NCBI GenBank assembly: GCA_034387635.1 | Contig: JAOANU010000012.1 | Span: 496,001-560,000, forward strand | DNA from: Rhodosporidiobolus odoratus | Lineage: Eukaryota > Basidiomycota > Microbotryomycetes > Sporidiobolales > Sporidiobolaceae | Direction of reading: 5' to 3' | Length of the DNA stretch: 64,000 nucleotides | Shown: piece after piece, positions 23,301 to 35,557 of the stretch | How positions within the stretch are numbered: position 1 is the stretch's first letter | How the letters are laid out: the number at the start of each line of letters is the position of its first letter | Translations under genes and position numbers: made by a program | The notes under the pieces: model-generated | The model's database searches: none | What the model was told of the DNA's origin: nothing | What the model saw: only the letters and a program-made list of their open reading frames with translations

Positions 23301-24437
23301 CGCCGCCTCGAAATGCGCTCGGAGGTACAGATCCGTCAAGGCGATGGCGCCGTCTCTTCCGACATTCCGGCCTCTTCCTCACCTACTTCCGGACGATACT
23401 CCTTGTCCCGCCTCGCCGCTTCTCACGGTACCTCCTCAGCGTTCGAGCCCGCCTCTTTCGACCAGCCGATCAAGACAGCTATGCAAACCTTCCTCGACTC
23501 GGAATCGATGCTTTCTCCCGGCTCTCCCAAGCTTCCGGCGCCAACCTTCCCGAACGGCGTCCCCGGCAAGCACGGTAGCTGGCGCGACAGCATTCCGATC
23601 CTTACTGCGCAGGCGAGACAAGTTGCGCCTGCCGCGCTCGAAGGGTTTGGGAAGGTTCGCCAGGGGTTGGGACGAGTACGCATGCCGACGGTTCCCTCTG
23701 GTGTCAGTGGGATGATGCCGCTCGGAAGGCAGAGAACCGCGCCTGCTGCACCGGCTACCTACTCGAGTTCCGTGTCGTTCGAGGAAGACGCGGTGTTTGC
23801 GGAACAGGCCGGGCTTGACGGGCCATCCAGCGGCGGGACAGGGTGCACTAGCGATGCGGACGACGAGGTGGCGAGGAAGATCGAAGGTCTCGGTGCAGGT
23901 GACGAAGAAGATTGGGGCTGGGACGACCGCGTTGACGACAACCTCGGCGAGGAGAAAAAGCCGGCCCTTTCGACCGTTGCCACTCCTTCTTCCGGCGCAC
24001 TCGAAACGCCCTTCGAGGAGGACTTCGACGACTTCGAGATGGAACTTCCGGGTTTCTCGCCCTCGACCCTACCCAAACCCCTCGCTCTCGCCAATCCTTC
24101 GCCTCTCACCCTCGACCCAGTCGACGACACCTGCTCGTCTACCTCTCCTTCGTCTATCCCTGCCCCCTCCGGTCTGCCAAGGCATCTAGCTCCTCCCGTC
24201 GCGCTCTACCCGACGACTACGGACAACGGCTCCCGCGGCTCGTCCCTGGGAAGCGGGTACGAGATCGCCCTTGGTACTTCGCCACCTATCCTCGACCGCC
24301 CGGGCTCGGCGCTATCTAGCATTGGTATCCTGGCGCCCTCGACGGCCGAGGCTTTGAGTCGGAGTGACTCGCCGGCCTCAGTGTCGGGGTCTAGCCGTAG
24401 TAGCGGTAATGGTGGGAAGAAGAAGAAGAGACGGTGA
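20358..24437 (+). CDS. BCAS3-type WD40 protein
   Basis: Four exons (20358-20452, 20578-20853, 20914-23067, 23150-24437) join to 1,270 residues. The first exon was chosen because the downstream frame has no usable ATG and GTCAA|gtacgc...ttcag joins it in phase. A divergent WD40/beta-propeller begins at RRILILAYKNDGVAVWDC and continues through PLIAFATCDSS, VFLYSLRTHRIVNTVSLLG and FASVATGKGTAHVYALN. Between these lies the segment LLAYATNRPV through EVARRAAEGVMSGVKAIGE, as in BCAS3 homologues. After the propeller comes a BCAS3-like region (AFAEVETFSR...) and a long acidic/Ser-rich tail ending in KKKKRR. In animals BCAS3 acts with PHAF1 at autophagosome formation sites and binds phosphoinositide; transfer of that role to this fungus is inference. 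Confidence 0.78.
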
Positions 24438-24896
24438 ATGTACCGTCTGCGGGTGTCCCCTTTTTCCACTCTGGCCTCGACTTTCATCCTGTCTTTAGTC
24501 TCCATCCATTCTGTCATATCGTGTCCGTTGTTCTCTCTGACATTTAGGAAAGAATCGAATCTTCTACCATTGTCGCTCGTACCGTCACATCCCCGTCTCT
24601 TTGTACTTCTACCTCAGACAACCTTCTGCAGTACCCTCTTCCTCGTCCTCGGGTCGCACTTGCCTGCGCCGCAGCTTAGTCTCGTCCTCGCCCTCGCTCC
24701 CTTTTGAGTCATTGAATCGCAAACCCGAGATTTCGCAGTGCCCTGCGCAGCGAGAGAAGAAAGAGAAGCAGGAGCAAATCCTGCGTGACGGTGCAAGTCC
24801 AGTGTCTATGTACGGCTAGAGCTACATGTAAAGCGTTCGAGGAGGATGAGAAACAAGCGGAAACAAATAAAGAAGAGGGAAGGCACAACAGTCAAG
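24438..24896. other. Convergent 3' intergenic region
   Basis: Between the stop of the BCAS3-like gene and the stop of the CDH1-like gene. T-rich 3' sequence follows 24438 and A-rich sequence precedes 24897. No gene is supported. Confidence 0.6.
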
Positions 24897-27356
24897 CTAT
24901 CGGATCAGACTCGTGGGATCAAGGGAAGAACGGCGAGGTTTAAATTGGGTCTTGGGGGCGCGAGGGAAGACTTTCCAGAGGCTGCAGACACAACTCAGTG
25001 AGGGAATGGGAGGAAATAGGAAGCAGCGTGGGTCAGCCAAGCTTGGAAACAAAGGCATGCAAGGAGGCAGACGGCTAGGCTTACCGCAAGGTCTCGTCAC
25101 CGCTACCGCTGACGACTGATTCACCCTGTATCATAAGCAGAAGAACCGGTCAGCCTCGATACGGATTCGCAGAAAAAGGAGACAGTCACATCGGGCGACA
25201 GAGCAAGGTGCAAGACGCGATACGAATGGCCAGACAGAGAGGCTACACATTGCGTGGTAGGTGCGCTCGAATTGATCTTCCAGACGAAGACTGCAGGGGG
25301 CAGGGGCGTGTAAGCGATTTCTTGAGGAGAGGGGGTAAATTCGAGGACGGGCAACGTACGGCGATTCTCAGGTGAGTTCCAGCCGAAGCCATGGGAGGAG
25401 ACGATCTCGTTCGAGTTGCGACTCCAGATGACTTGGCAGATCTGTAGGAAGACAAGATCAGGACTCGGGAAATTCACTTTGCGAAGGTCAAGAGGACCGC
25501 GAAGACGGCTGCTATGCTGCACTCAAGAGCGCGGAGAGACCGAGCAAGGACCGCCGTTACGCACCTGCGAGCCTATGTCCACCTTTTCGAGTGCCTCTTC
25601 GCCAGTCCTCGAGGACCAGAATCGGATCGTTCCGTCTCGAGCCCCGCCACCAGAGCAAAGCAGGTGAGGTTGATGCGGTGACCAGTCGAGCGCCTTGATC
25701 GCTGCATTGTGGGCATGCGACAGAGAGTACAGGGGTTTCTGCAATGTTGGCATGATCAGTAAAGTCGGACCGAAAACTGGTGAAGGAGCTCTGGCACACC
25801 GTTGCTACGCCCTTCATGATGAAAAGCTTATCGTCGTTCCCTCCGCTCGCGAGCTCCCCGTTGCTGCTCCACTTCAGACCGCAAACCTGGCCCTTGTGAA
25901 CCTTCACTTCACTCGCAACGCTGTAAGGCATGCGCGAGTCGTGGTGCTTGATGGTCTTGTCGGCTGAGCCGGAAGTCAGGATACGCGAAGGGGAAAGGTC
26001 GAGGGCGCCGATGCGAGCTTCGTGGCATGACAGTCTGCGCACTAACTGCTGCCGGGTAACATCGACGAAATCGATAAACCCTTTACTGGTCCCTACCGAG
26101 ATGGTGTCCTGCAATGGTCAAACATCAAGACGAACTCTGGAGCATCGAACAGGCCTTTCGTCAGAAGGACGTGTTATTGGGAGCTGCGTACATCGCTGAC
26201 CCAACGAATGCTTGTCACCACATTGCGGCCAAGGTAGCCGTAGTTGCGAATACAGGCGACTTCCCTCGGCTCGCCCTGTTTCTTTCCTGGCTTCCAGGTA
26301 TAGACTGAGGATCCGAGTGCGACTGCGAGGATGTTCTGCGAGGAGGACCAGGCAAGAGGCTGGGTGTAGTAGTCCTGCCAGCAGAAGAGAAAACGAAGCA
26401 AGTCAGCTCGGGGGCCGCTAATCACCGCAGAAAGCGAGTGCCTACATCTTGAATGTACGGCGCATCAAGTACGGCGTAAGGCAGTTGTTCCACAACCCGA
26501 CTAGCGCTCTTGGGCCGTGACAGCTCGTTCTGCGTTTCAACGCTGAGCGGGCTTGCATTGAAGGCTTGGTCCTGGAGGATCGTTCCGGCTTGTGCGCGCG
26601 AGAGTGGCGTTTTCCGCGCTGGACTTGAGAAGGAAAAGAGAGTAGAGGGTTGAGAGGTAGAGCGAAGTCGAGCGGGAGAGCCGGAAGGAACGTTGGTCGC
26701 GTTGGTGAAGGGTGATCTGGTCGAGTCTGCTGAGTTCTGCCTCGAGCGCTTGAAAGGCGACTCAAAGAGCTCAGAGCGGAGAACGCGTTCGAAAGATGAA
26801 GAAGCCTCTTCTGTGAGGAGACGGCAGAAGATTATCGTCATTTCGCCTTATTCAGCGCAAGGTGGACGAAGGCTTACGAGCATGAGCGTTTTCTGGCCCT
26901 ACTGGTTGTACTCTGGAGCGTTTCCTAGCCTTGACTTTGGCTTCTCCGACAGACAGAGAGGGTTGCAACGTTTGAAAGAGTTGCTGGGACGGAAAAGACC
27001 GATCTGGGATGAATCTAACAGAAGTCTCCGAGTCAGCGAAGCGCGCAAGCCTAGAGTGGAGGATTGTCTCACCTGTCGCCCGACAGGATTGATGTACGCG
27101 CAAATGGCGACCCGCTCATGCTACCTCCAACCACACCAAACAATGGTTCTCTCTCCTCGTTTAGAAGTCTAGGTGACTCAAAGTCCTGTCCGATGGATCC
27201 CTGCGAGGGCGTGGTCGGTGGGAACAGGAGAGAGAGGCGGTTCGACGGCGATGGTTGATACAGAAAGGGCGCCCGAGGTCGACAGCCCGAGTTCCCGTTC
27301 TGATGCAGAATGTGGCGAGGGGAGCGCGACGGCGGCAATCTGTTCACGTCGCTCAT
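24897..27356 (-). CDS. CDH1: APC/C activator Cdh1/Fizzy-related
   Basis: A multi-exon WD40 gene. The first exon ends ...SGDR with a split codon and joins to FIPDRSFPSQQ, forming the C-box DRFIPDR at residues 94-100, which binds the APC/C. Seven WD repeats follow, with family blocks AVLDAPYIQDDYYTQPLAW, VYTWKPGK, ISVGTSKGFIDFVDV, ILTSGSADKTIKHHDSR, GQVCGLKWSSNGELASGGND, HNAAIKALDWSPHQPHLL, ICQVIWSRNSNEIVSSHGF and GESVVSGSGDETLRLWKVF. The C-terminus is ...SLDPTSLIR, giving the Ile-Arg tail that docks on Cdc27/APC3. Cdh1 directs the APC/C to mitotic cyclins in late mitosis and G1. Fungi also have Cdc20 and meiotic Ama1 with similar folds; the DRFIP C-box with the LDAP and HNAAIKA blocks favours Cdh1. 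The start ATG at 27356 is the first in frame; stop TAG 24897-24899. Confidence 0.92.
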
Positions 27357-27638
27357 ATACCCTAAAAAGCCGTCCAAGCAGAAGAGCCCAGGGAGGAAAA
27401 GTCAAGGTAGGGGCCAGGTTGGGGCCAGGGCAACGTCAACAAACGCGTCGACTACACGTGCGGTGAGGAAAAAGTGACATCTACCACCTTCGAAGCAAGG
27501 CTCTCGAGAAGTCTGTCTGCTCCTACTGGGCATCGTCGGTGCACATGCTTGGACCAGCTGAAGGTCGGAATCGAGAGTCTCGAGGCGGGAGTCTGAAAGC
27601 TTTTGCCGGCTTTCGCACGCTGTCGGGCCATTGCCGCT

Positions 27639-30600
27639 CTATCTACGATTCCTCGACTCGCTGCCCAGACCCGCACGAGCTGCTTGTCGCATCTCAGACG
27701 CCTCCAGTCCAGCTGCCTCCTGTAGTCGGGTAATCTCGTCCAAGATAGGCTTGTATTCGTCTAAGAAGCAACAACAGGTCAGCTCGCAGGACAGGGGGGG
27801 GGGGGGGGGGACTAGCAAGAAGACCGTTATCCATAGCGAAGAAGGCAATCTGCTTGGAAGGAAAGAAAGTCTAGAGCACAAGACTCACCGTAACGCTGCT
27901 GAGCAAGTTCAAAGCCATCCTTGCGAAGGTCTTTGCCGCGATTGCCTGCGCCGCCCTCATGGGCCTTACCGGTCCAGTACTCTCGAGACCGGGCGAAGAA
28001 CTTGGCGAGGGTTTCACCTGGAAGAGGCGTCGAGATCTGCTCTTCGGCTGCCCGAGCGGGGTCGGTGGAAACACCCATGAACGCTTGAGCTTTTTTGGTG
28101 AGCTCTTCTTGCTGTGAGAATGTACAGGGTAAGATCAGCCTCAATCTAGGTGGAAGGTAAAGACAGCGGTCGAGACCAGGATGAACTCGGGCAATAAAAG
28201 AATGCAGGCGTACCTCAGCCCGCGCTTTTGCGGCCTTCTTGGCTGCGACCTCTACCTCCGTCAGCGCAAGCTCATCGATCTCGACCTCCATCGGTTCCGT
28301 CTCTTCTGGCGCCAAGCCATCGTCCTCCGCTCCCTCCTGCTGCTCTTCTTCCTCGTCGCTCTTCCCAGACTGCGAGCCTTCTTCATCATCTGAGCCGCTG
28401 TCGTCGTCGTCGTTCTCCGAGTCAGAACCGTGCCATTCCCCGGCGTCGCTGCGGCGGGGACAAAGTCAGGTCACACAACGCAATAGTGCGCCAGAAAAGA
28501 AAAGCACGCACATTTTATCTTCTCGGAGGCACTTGAATCGGTCGAGCTTATCTAGGGCGACTGAGTGGAAGTCGGCAAGGGTGTACTCGCGGTTGCCGGC
28601 TTCGAGGATACCGCCATATCTGTGCAGCGGGGCAAAAATGAGTGTGAGAGCGCTTGACACGCAGGAGTATGAAACGACAACGCACAGGTACAGCGTATTC
28701 TTCACAACTGCCAACATGGCGTTGTAACGTTGCCCAGGAATAGTCAACTCAGGGTCATCGAGGTCGTCCCCCTCCTCGGCAGGTGCAGGCGAGTCGGTCT
28801 CTGGTGGTGATCCGCCAGCAGCCGCTGCCTCTGCGGCAGCCGCCGCTTCCCGTTCCAGCCGCGCAGTCTGAGCCGCAGCAGCTCGCTCCGCATCTGCCTT
28901 GGCCTTGGCAATCTCCCAAGGTTTAGGCGCATCATCGTCCGAATCCTCATCCATCTCCTCCTCACTTCCCTCGTTTCGTTCCGCTTTCTCCTTGGTCGGT
29001 CCGCCTTCAGCTTGCGTGTCACCATGCGCTGAGGAATCGAGAGCCGCTGCAGCGGCTGCCTTCTTCTTCTTCTTGTTTCCGCCACCGGCCTTCTTTTTCC
29101 GTCGAAGCTGCAACGAAGACCATCGACCGTGTCCTGCTGTCGCGTACCCAAAGCTGTAAGGCGCAGTTGAAATAAGTGTCTTCGACAGGCCAGGGACCAT
29201 GATAAGTAAGGACAGACGTACAGCTCGTTATAAAAAGTCGAATCCAGCGTCTCCTCATCCCGGTCGTCGTCAGACACACCGCCAAATAGGACGCCCATTC
29301 CTCGATTTGCCCAGTAAGTCATAGTCGCACCGGATCGAGCAGGATTCGGCGGGTAACCAGGGTTTTTGCGCTTCTCCCACTGTGTCAAGACGGAATGATC
29401 AGACCACTGACTTGGAACAGGGCAACGAAAGGTTTACCTTGAACTTCTTGAAATCGATCGAGCCGTCCTCTGCAGCTGGAGGGACCTTGAGCAGCCAAGT
29501 GTCGTTGAGAGCGGTGCCAGTCACTCGCTTTCCTTCGTAGATCTTGGTGTACCCGCCGTGCAGGACGAGACCGTCATCGGAGGGAAGGAAGGAGAAACCG
29601 CTCCGTGCACTGCAGAAGACTTGCAACGGTCAGGAGGTGCCTCAGTCTATGGGCAGCAGAATCACGCACGGCGGTTTCCGCTCATTCAAGCCGAATTCAA
29701 TTTGATGCCAGCGGTAACTGCGGGAATGGCGTGTGAGCTACTAGATGCCTTATACACAAGGGATAGAGCGAAAAGCGCACTCGGAGAGCGACCAGCACCA
29801 CAGATCCTGGAGGTACGTCGTCCTCACACCCGTATCCTGGAAACCGCCGAAAAGGTAGATGTGGCCTTTGTAAACGGCCATGCGGTGTCCCGAACGAGCG
29901 CTGGGACGAAGCTTCGTCTCCCAGCGCTCCCATTGATGTGTTGTCAAGTCGAAGGACCAGAAATCTCCTATAAGTGAGAGTCGTGAGCTATGGCGTTAAA
30001 AGAAGGAAGCGAGGTGGCAAGCCTACGGTAGTGATAGAAACTGTTCTGATTGGGCGCAGAGTATTCTCCGCCATGGATCCAGAGCCTGAGAGGACAGGTT
30101 GTCAATGGAAGTGCATGAAGAGAAGGGGAATTGTACGTACTTGCCACCTCCAGCAACGGTTCCGACGACTTGATGCGCACAGCGCGGCCCTGGCTGCGTC
30201 GGCGACGTAAAGCGACGCCACTCGTTCTTACTCGGGTCGTAGCGGTAGAGCTGAGCGCCGGAACGAGTCAATATCAGGCGGCGAAGGGGAAGGAAAGAAG
30301 AAAACGAACATCTGCGTACATGTCCACTCTCTGCCCATCATAGTACTCGCCGCCGAACAGCCACATGCGCTCTGTCACCGGGTCGGCGGTGAGAGTGGCG
30401 TTCGCGCGACGAGAGGGCGGGCCTTCCACAATGTCCTCTGCAGGAAGAAAATGAGATCAGCCCGGAAAAGGCGCGGGTTGACAGGGCAGGACTCGCCGGT
30501 AACCTTGTGCTCCTCTGCCCATTTCGCTCGGAACTGTTCCAGGGAGAGAAGGAAGTCGTCTTCCTCCATGACCTGCTCGAGATGGGTCAGCTTGTATTCC

Positions 30601-30831
30601 TTGAAACGTCGGGAACAGCGGCGCACCTCCTCCTTGTCCTTGCCCTTTGACTTCTTGACCTGCTTCGTGTCCTTCTTCGCCAGCTTCTTCTGCGCGGTCT
30701 CCTTCTTTGCCGCCTTGGCCTGTGGGTGTCGAGCATGATGAGCAGGGGAATTTGGCGATGCGAGGTGGACGACGCACGGCAGCCTTGGAATCAGCGCCGC
30801 CCTTCTTGGACTTTGCCTTGGTCTTTCCCAT
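27639..30831 (-). CDS. KEL3: Kelch-repeat protein Kel3/KLHDC4 with C-terminal DUF4110
   Basis: The N-terminus MGKTKAKSKKGGADSKAA joins through an intron to AKAAKKETAQKKLAKKDTK, the Lys-rich start usual for this family. Kelch blades follow: TERMWLFGGEYYDG, LWIHGGEYSAPNQNSFYHY, ARSGHRMAVYKGHIYLFGGF, LVLHGGYTK and further repeats to about 29400. Acidic and Ala/Glu-rich low-complexity stretches (around 28750-29100 and 28240-28440) separate these from the C-terminal DUF4110 block LPGETLAKFFARSREYWTGK, which ends in ...AGLGSESRNRR. At least ten introns are present; one contains a 17-base G run (C on the coding strand). KLHDC4/Kel3 proteins are cytosolic or nuclear with no settled biochemical role. 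The neighbouring CDH1-like gene is on the same strand 283 bp downstream. Confidence 0.9.
27794..27810. repeat. Homopolymer run of 17 G
   Basis: Seventeen consecutive G on the + strand, inside an intron of the minus-strand KEL3-like gene. The tract is likely prone to sequencing and replication slippage. Confidence 0.95.
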
Positions 30832-31417
30832 CGATGTACGGTGCTTTGGGCTGGCCTACGGGGGCCAGATTGGCTGTGTTGAAGCAATCTGCTGGTTGGC
30901 GGAAGTCGAGGTGAACGTCTGAACGTTGAACATTCTCTCCTTGCTCCTCTTGACCTCTCTGCTCTCACCCGCTCATCTCGCAGATGCACACGAACACCGG
31001 AACAGCACTCGCGGGAGGCCCAAGTCCGCCTCGTGACCTCAGACGCCGTTCCTGCCTTCGGAACGCCTCTTCCTCCTCCCAGCCTTTCTCAACACCAATA
31101 TGACTTTCAACCTGCTCCTGCAGACTGCGGCCCAGGCTGTTGTACACTTTTACCGGGCATTTGTGGGGCTCAACGCTGGCCACTCTCATTAGAGGATGCC
31201 AAGCTTTTTCAAGGAACGCTTCCGACCCTTTTCTCGCCGGCAAAATGGTCCCGTTCACCCGCCCCACTTGCAAGCTTCTACAGCTAAAGCGCTGGCTTTC
31301 TTCCATTGTCCCAAGCTTCTCCACCTGCCACAAGCCGTCTCACACAACCGACGCTCAACCGACAGCCTAATTGCTTTTTTCCTCTGCACCGTTTTTCACC
31401 TTCCTCTTCTTCCTGGC
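30832..31417. other. Divergent promoter region of KEL3-like and MFS genes
   Basis: 586 bp between divergent starts. C/T-rich tracts lie near 30940-30990 and 31060-31110. No gene is supported here. Confidence 0.6.
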
Positions 31418-34178
31418 ATGGGTCTCTGGATCGCGGAGAACAGCCACACTCTCGCGGGTCATGTCCCTGGTACTGCACTACTCGACGACCTCAAGGCCAG
31501 TGGACCGACTCAGGAAGGTGCAGCTCACCTGAAGCGCGACAAGAATGGGATCGTTCTGGTGCCTCAGCCGTGCGTTTCGTCGCTTCTGTCCCTATCCTGA
31601 TCGGTGTCCCCCTCCTCATCCGATCCCCCATCACATACCGAAGCACAGCCTGCTGACTACTTCTCTTTGCCTTGCCTAACACGCCCTTCACACATTTCCT
31701 TCTTTTCACACGGCACATCCGACGATCACAGATCCGACGACCCGCGCGACCCGCTCAACTGGCCAACGTGGAAGAGGGAAGCGTGCTACTGGAACATCGT
31801 CTTCGCGACCGCCCTCGTTGGCGCTATCGGGTTGGTCCTTTCCTCCTTGTCTTTTCTATCCGGTCGATGCTAATTAAGAAACCTTGCTGTTTTACCACCC
31901 TAGTCCTATCATCTCTCCTGGATTTGTCACCATCGCAGGCGAGTTCGGCGTGAGCGTGAACAAGGTTGCCGGTCCGTTTTCCGGGTCTGCACTTCTCGCG
32001 ATTGTACTAGTTGATCGTCTGTCCTTGCAGCCACAAATGCTGCTCTTGTTCTTGCCATCGGTGCTGTCATGTGAGCAATGGACTGCTTGGTAGCCTTGAG
32101 TACGGCTCAGCTGACCAGACTTGTACAGGATTCCGGTATCCACTATTGCCATCAAATGGGGACGACGGCCCGTCTACCTCTGGGGCGCGGTGTTCCTCCT
32201 CGTAGGATCAATCTGGAGTGGTGCTAAGCCTGACCTAGACAACCTGCTTGCTTCGCGAATCATCCAAGGGTCCGAATCCCGTCACACCTCTTTTCCCTCG
32301 CCCACATCTGACTCTTTCCGTTGCAGGATGGGCATGGCACCTGTGGAGTCGACCGCTACAGCCACAATCGGCGACTTGTACCCTGGTCAGCCCGACTACC
32401 CACTCTGTGTACGAGCGCTCATAGTCCTCCAGTTGCTGACTTCTTTTGCTCAATTACCGCTTTCACTCTCATCCGTCTGCAGCCCACCAAAGAGGCATGC
32501 GCGTGGCAGTTTGGTCTTGTTCCCTATTGATGGGCGTGAATGTCGGTAAGTGCTTGTATCAGTGCTCGTCTACGTATTCTCGCCTGTTCCCAGAGGCGAC
32601 CGGTAGCTTGGAGACTGATCTACTGTGTTCGCCGCAATTTCCCTCTTTGCGTAACAGCGCCCATCGTCGCTGGCGCCATTATCTCCTCCGACCTGGGATG
32701 GAAGTACTGCTTTTGGACCATTGTACCCTTCTTTGCTCTTTCCCTCCTAGCCATGATCTTCCTCTTACCCGAAACTGCCTATGATCGAGCCGCCGCTCTC
32801 GACACGGACCGTGGTGCGTCGGCGGCTGACGCGGCTGCGTATGAGGCGGCCGAAGCGGCCGAGAAAGACGACAAGGGGTCCATCAAGCAGATTGAGGACG
32901 TCGAGGGACAAGAACAGAACTACCTCCCGCCGAAGACCTTCGCGCAGGAAATGAAGCCTTGGTACGCCTGAGCGCCCTTTTCTAGCATCCACTGTGCTGA
33001 CCGCAGGTGCTCACCTGCAGGTCCGGCTACGTTAACGAGGACTCACTGTTCAAGATTTTCCTCCGGCCCTTCCCCATGCTGCTTTCTCCTGCTGTTCTTT
33101 GGGGTTTCCTCACGTGTACGTGAACTTGAGACATACGCGTTGGTGAGGGACAAGACTGATGCTTCTGATCCTGGCAGACGGAATCGCCTCGCTCCTCCTC
33201 GTCCTCCTCTCCGCCATCAACTCGCTCGTATTCAGCCGAACATATGGCTTTACTGCGCGCCAGACCGGCTTCGTCTCGGTCTCTCCCCTCATTGCGTCCA
33301 TTATTATGTACGTTGTGATCTTTTCACACCTCGAGCAATCGACCAAGCACGAGCGACAGCCCACTCAACTTCGCTCGTCCCCCTCCTGCAGGTCCCTCGT
33401 CGCTGGCTACATCGCCGACTTCCTTGCCGTCTTCATGGCACGACGGAACAAGGGAGTCTTCGAGCCTGAGATGCGCCTTATCCTCATGCTGCCCTATGCC
33501 ATTTTCGTCATCTTTGGCTACGTCGGATGGGCGATGTCCTACAGAAACCACACTCACTGGATGGTACCGGTAAGCTTATCCCTTTCTGTCGTTCTCCCTT
33601 CTACCGCCAAGTCCGTGTGGCTTAACCATGCTCCTCAAGTGCCTTGACTGATCCGTCGGGGTTCTTTGCAGGTCATCTGCTACGGCTTGATCAACGCTGG
33701 TCAAAAGTTCTTATCCATCGGGTCTGTTACTTACGTGTAAGTCTCCTCTGCATCGTCCTCGGCTTGACCTATCTGACTCACATCTGACTTTCTCACAGCA
33801 TTGACGTTCACCGCGCCCAAACTTCCGAAGCTCAAGCGATCATCAACTTCCTCAAGAACCTCATCTCATACTTCATCGGTACCAAGATCAATGGCTGGGT
33901 CATCAGCGTCGGGATCGAGGACATGTTCTTCATCCTCGCGGGAATCAGTGCGGTACGTCTGTTCTTTCACTTGCTTTCCCAGCGACTCCCCTTCTCCGCC
34001 GCAGGACCAGATGCTGACGCGCCTCCTGTTCTTCCTCCTTTCCCCCGTGACCTTCACGTCCCTCCGCCCTTCCCGATCCTCCTCTCAGGCCGTCTCGCTC
34101 ACCACCATCCCGATGTACCACTACGGCAAGATCTCGCGATCCTGGGTCTCTCGGCACCAGAACTTGTTCTGCCTCTAG
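31418..34178 (+). CDS. DHA1-type MFS transporter (Hol1/polyamine-drug porter group)
   Basis: The start MGLWIAENSHTLAGHVPGT with LLDDL is typical of fungal Hol1-like DHA1 members. The first exon ends at CAGCC|gtgcgt and joins to SDDPRDPLNWPTWKRE, the Asp-Pro-x-Asn-Trp motif just before TM1. Further marks are IKWGRRPVYLWGAVFLLVGS (TM2-3 loop and TM3), SRIIQGMGMAPVESTATATI (TM4), a mid-loop rich in Ala/Glu/Asp, and LVAGYIADFLAVFMARRNKG in the second half. About a dozen introns and roughly 560 residues are visible; stop TAG 34176-34178. Proton-coupled export or import of small organic cations at the plasma or vacuolar membrane is expected from the family, with substrate unknown. Confidence 0.87.
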
Positions 34179-34581
34179 GAAGGATGAGGGATACGTGCCC
34201 ATTACTCGTGCCGGGTTGTGTATTTGTGCTTGCAATCGGGCTAGGCAAGGAAGGAAAGGGATTGGGGAAGGAGGGTTACGAGGTTGTTTGTGTTTGTACT
34301 GAGTATCTGCGGTATTCCGGTGTGGGCTGTGTCGTTCATCTGTGCTGCAAGCTCTTTTATATGGTTTCTCCTACAAGTCTCTGGCCCGTCAAGCCGCAGA
34401 GTGGTTGCGATAGCAGAGAAACGATCTGACGAGCTTGAGAAGGTCACCGGAGCTGTATTAGCCTTTTGCGCCTCCCTCTGCACCGCCAGCAATCACACCA
34501 GCGGCAGTCATGCAAGCGCAACATCAGCAGTGCACACGGAGAGACACTGATTTTGCATTTCCTACCTCAACTTCTGCATCG
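34179..34581. other. Convergent 3' intergenic region
   Basis: 403 bp between the stops of the DHA1 transporter and the DAP1-like gene, G-rich on the + strand from 34230 to 34290. No gene is supported. Confidence 0.6.
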
Positions 34582-35557
34582 CTACGCCACGACCTTTCCA
34601 ACAACATTGTAACGCTTGGCAAAGTACTTCTCCCAGTCGTCCAGGACCTTCATCTCGTCGGGCGTCAGGGTCGAGTAGTCTGAAACGGCGTCTTCGGGCT
34701 TGAGGGAGGATTTGCCAAGTCCGCTGCCGGGTTGAAGAGGGGGAGTTAGCTCGTCCTCAGAGACGGGATCTAGCTTGAGGCAGTGGCAGGTACGCAGCGG
34801 GGAGCGAGAAGGCGGCGCGAAAGGGAAGCTGGAGCAGAAGAAGCTTCTAGTCGACCGAGGGAAGGGAAGGCAGAGAGAGGGAACATGGGAAGCAAGGTTC
34901 CGCACCGAGAAGCATCCTTGGCAGCAAAGACGCTGTAGCCAGTCCCCTTGCCGTACATGTCGCGCTTGGCCGAGACTGCACGCGAGACATAATCAGCGAC
35001 AAGCAGAAGAAGACGGCAGACAGGAGCTCACCATCGTAGATGTTGCCCTTGATGGCGACATAGATCTTCTCGTCTACACTTGCGTCGCTCCCGTCATACT
35101 TGGCGAGCTCCTCTGTCGAGAAAGGCGTGTCCTTGGGCGGGTCAAGCTGAGGAGTCGGAGGTTTCGGGACGACGGCATCGGCCACCTTGACGGCCGCGTC
35201 CGCAGCTTTGACTCCGATTTGCGACATGGGGTTGGGCGGCTGCTCGAGAGGGGTGCTGGGGAAAGCTTGCTGGAGGAAAAGGAAGAAGAGGATCGAGAAG
35301 AGCTGAAGTGGGGGAGAAGGTCAGCCGGAGGTCGCGATCGGAGAGAGGAAAGAGGCATACTGCGAGTTGAAAGGCTACGAAGATCCAGTGATCGCGGCAG
35401 AAGGTGTCTAGACGGTCTCTGGCTCGTGCAGCGGTGAGGGCGAGATGATCGTAGAAGTTAGCAGTGGCAGGCCAGTTAGAGAGCCTGCGGAGGTAGGTTG
35501 GAGCATTAGTGAGTATCGCAGCTTGCGTCAAGCGGCTAGACAGACTCGCCTGGTCAT
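34582..35557 (-). CDS. DAP1: Dap1/PGRMC1-type haem-binding membrane protein
   Basis: Exons join to about 204 residues. An N-terminal helix and one membrane span (WIFVAFQLALFSILFFLFLQ) precede a cytochrome b5-like domain: FSTEELAKYDG, EKIYVAIKGNIYDVS, DMYGKGTGYSVFAAKDASR, then DDWEKYFAKRYNVVGKVV. The Tyr in GTGYSVFA corresponds to the axial haem ligand known for PGRMC1. Dap1 binds haem and supports the sterol 14-demethylase Erg11 in yeasts, so an ER role in ergosterol synthesis and azole tolerance is expected. The start is the weak point: the only in-frame ATG (35557) is followed after 8 nt by CAG|GCGAGT, which needs a GC-AG intron (35549-35485). Otherwise the first exon lies further upstream. 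The body of the gene is secure. Confidence 0.9.

Noticed and set aside
28744..29388. Alternative minus-strand frame of 214 codons in the KEL3-like locus
   Set aside because: It is an out-of-frame reading of kelch and low-complexity exons; the kelch frame is the supported one.
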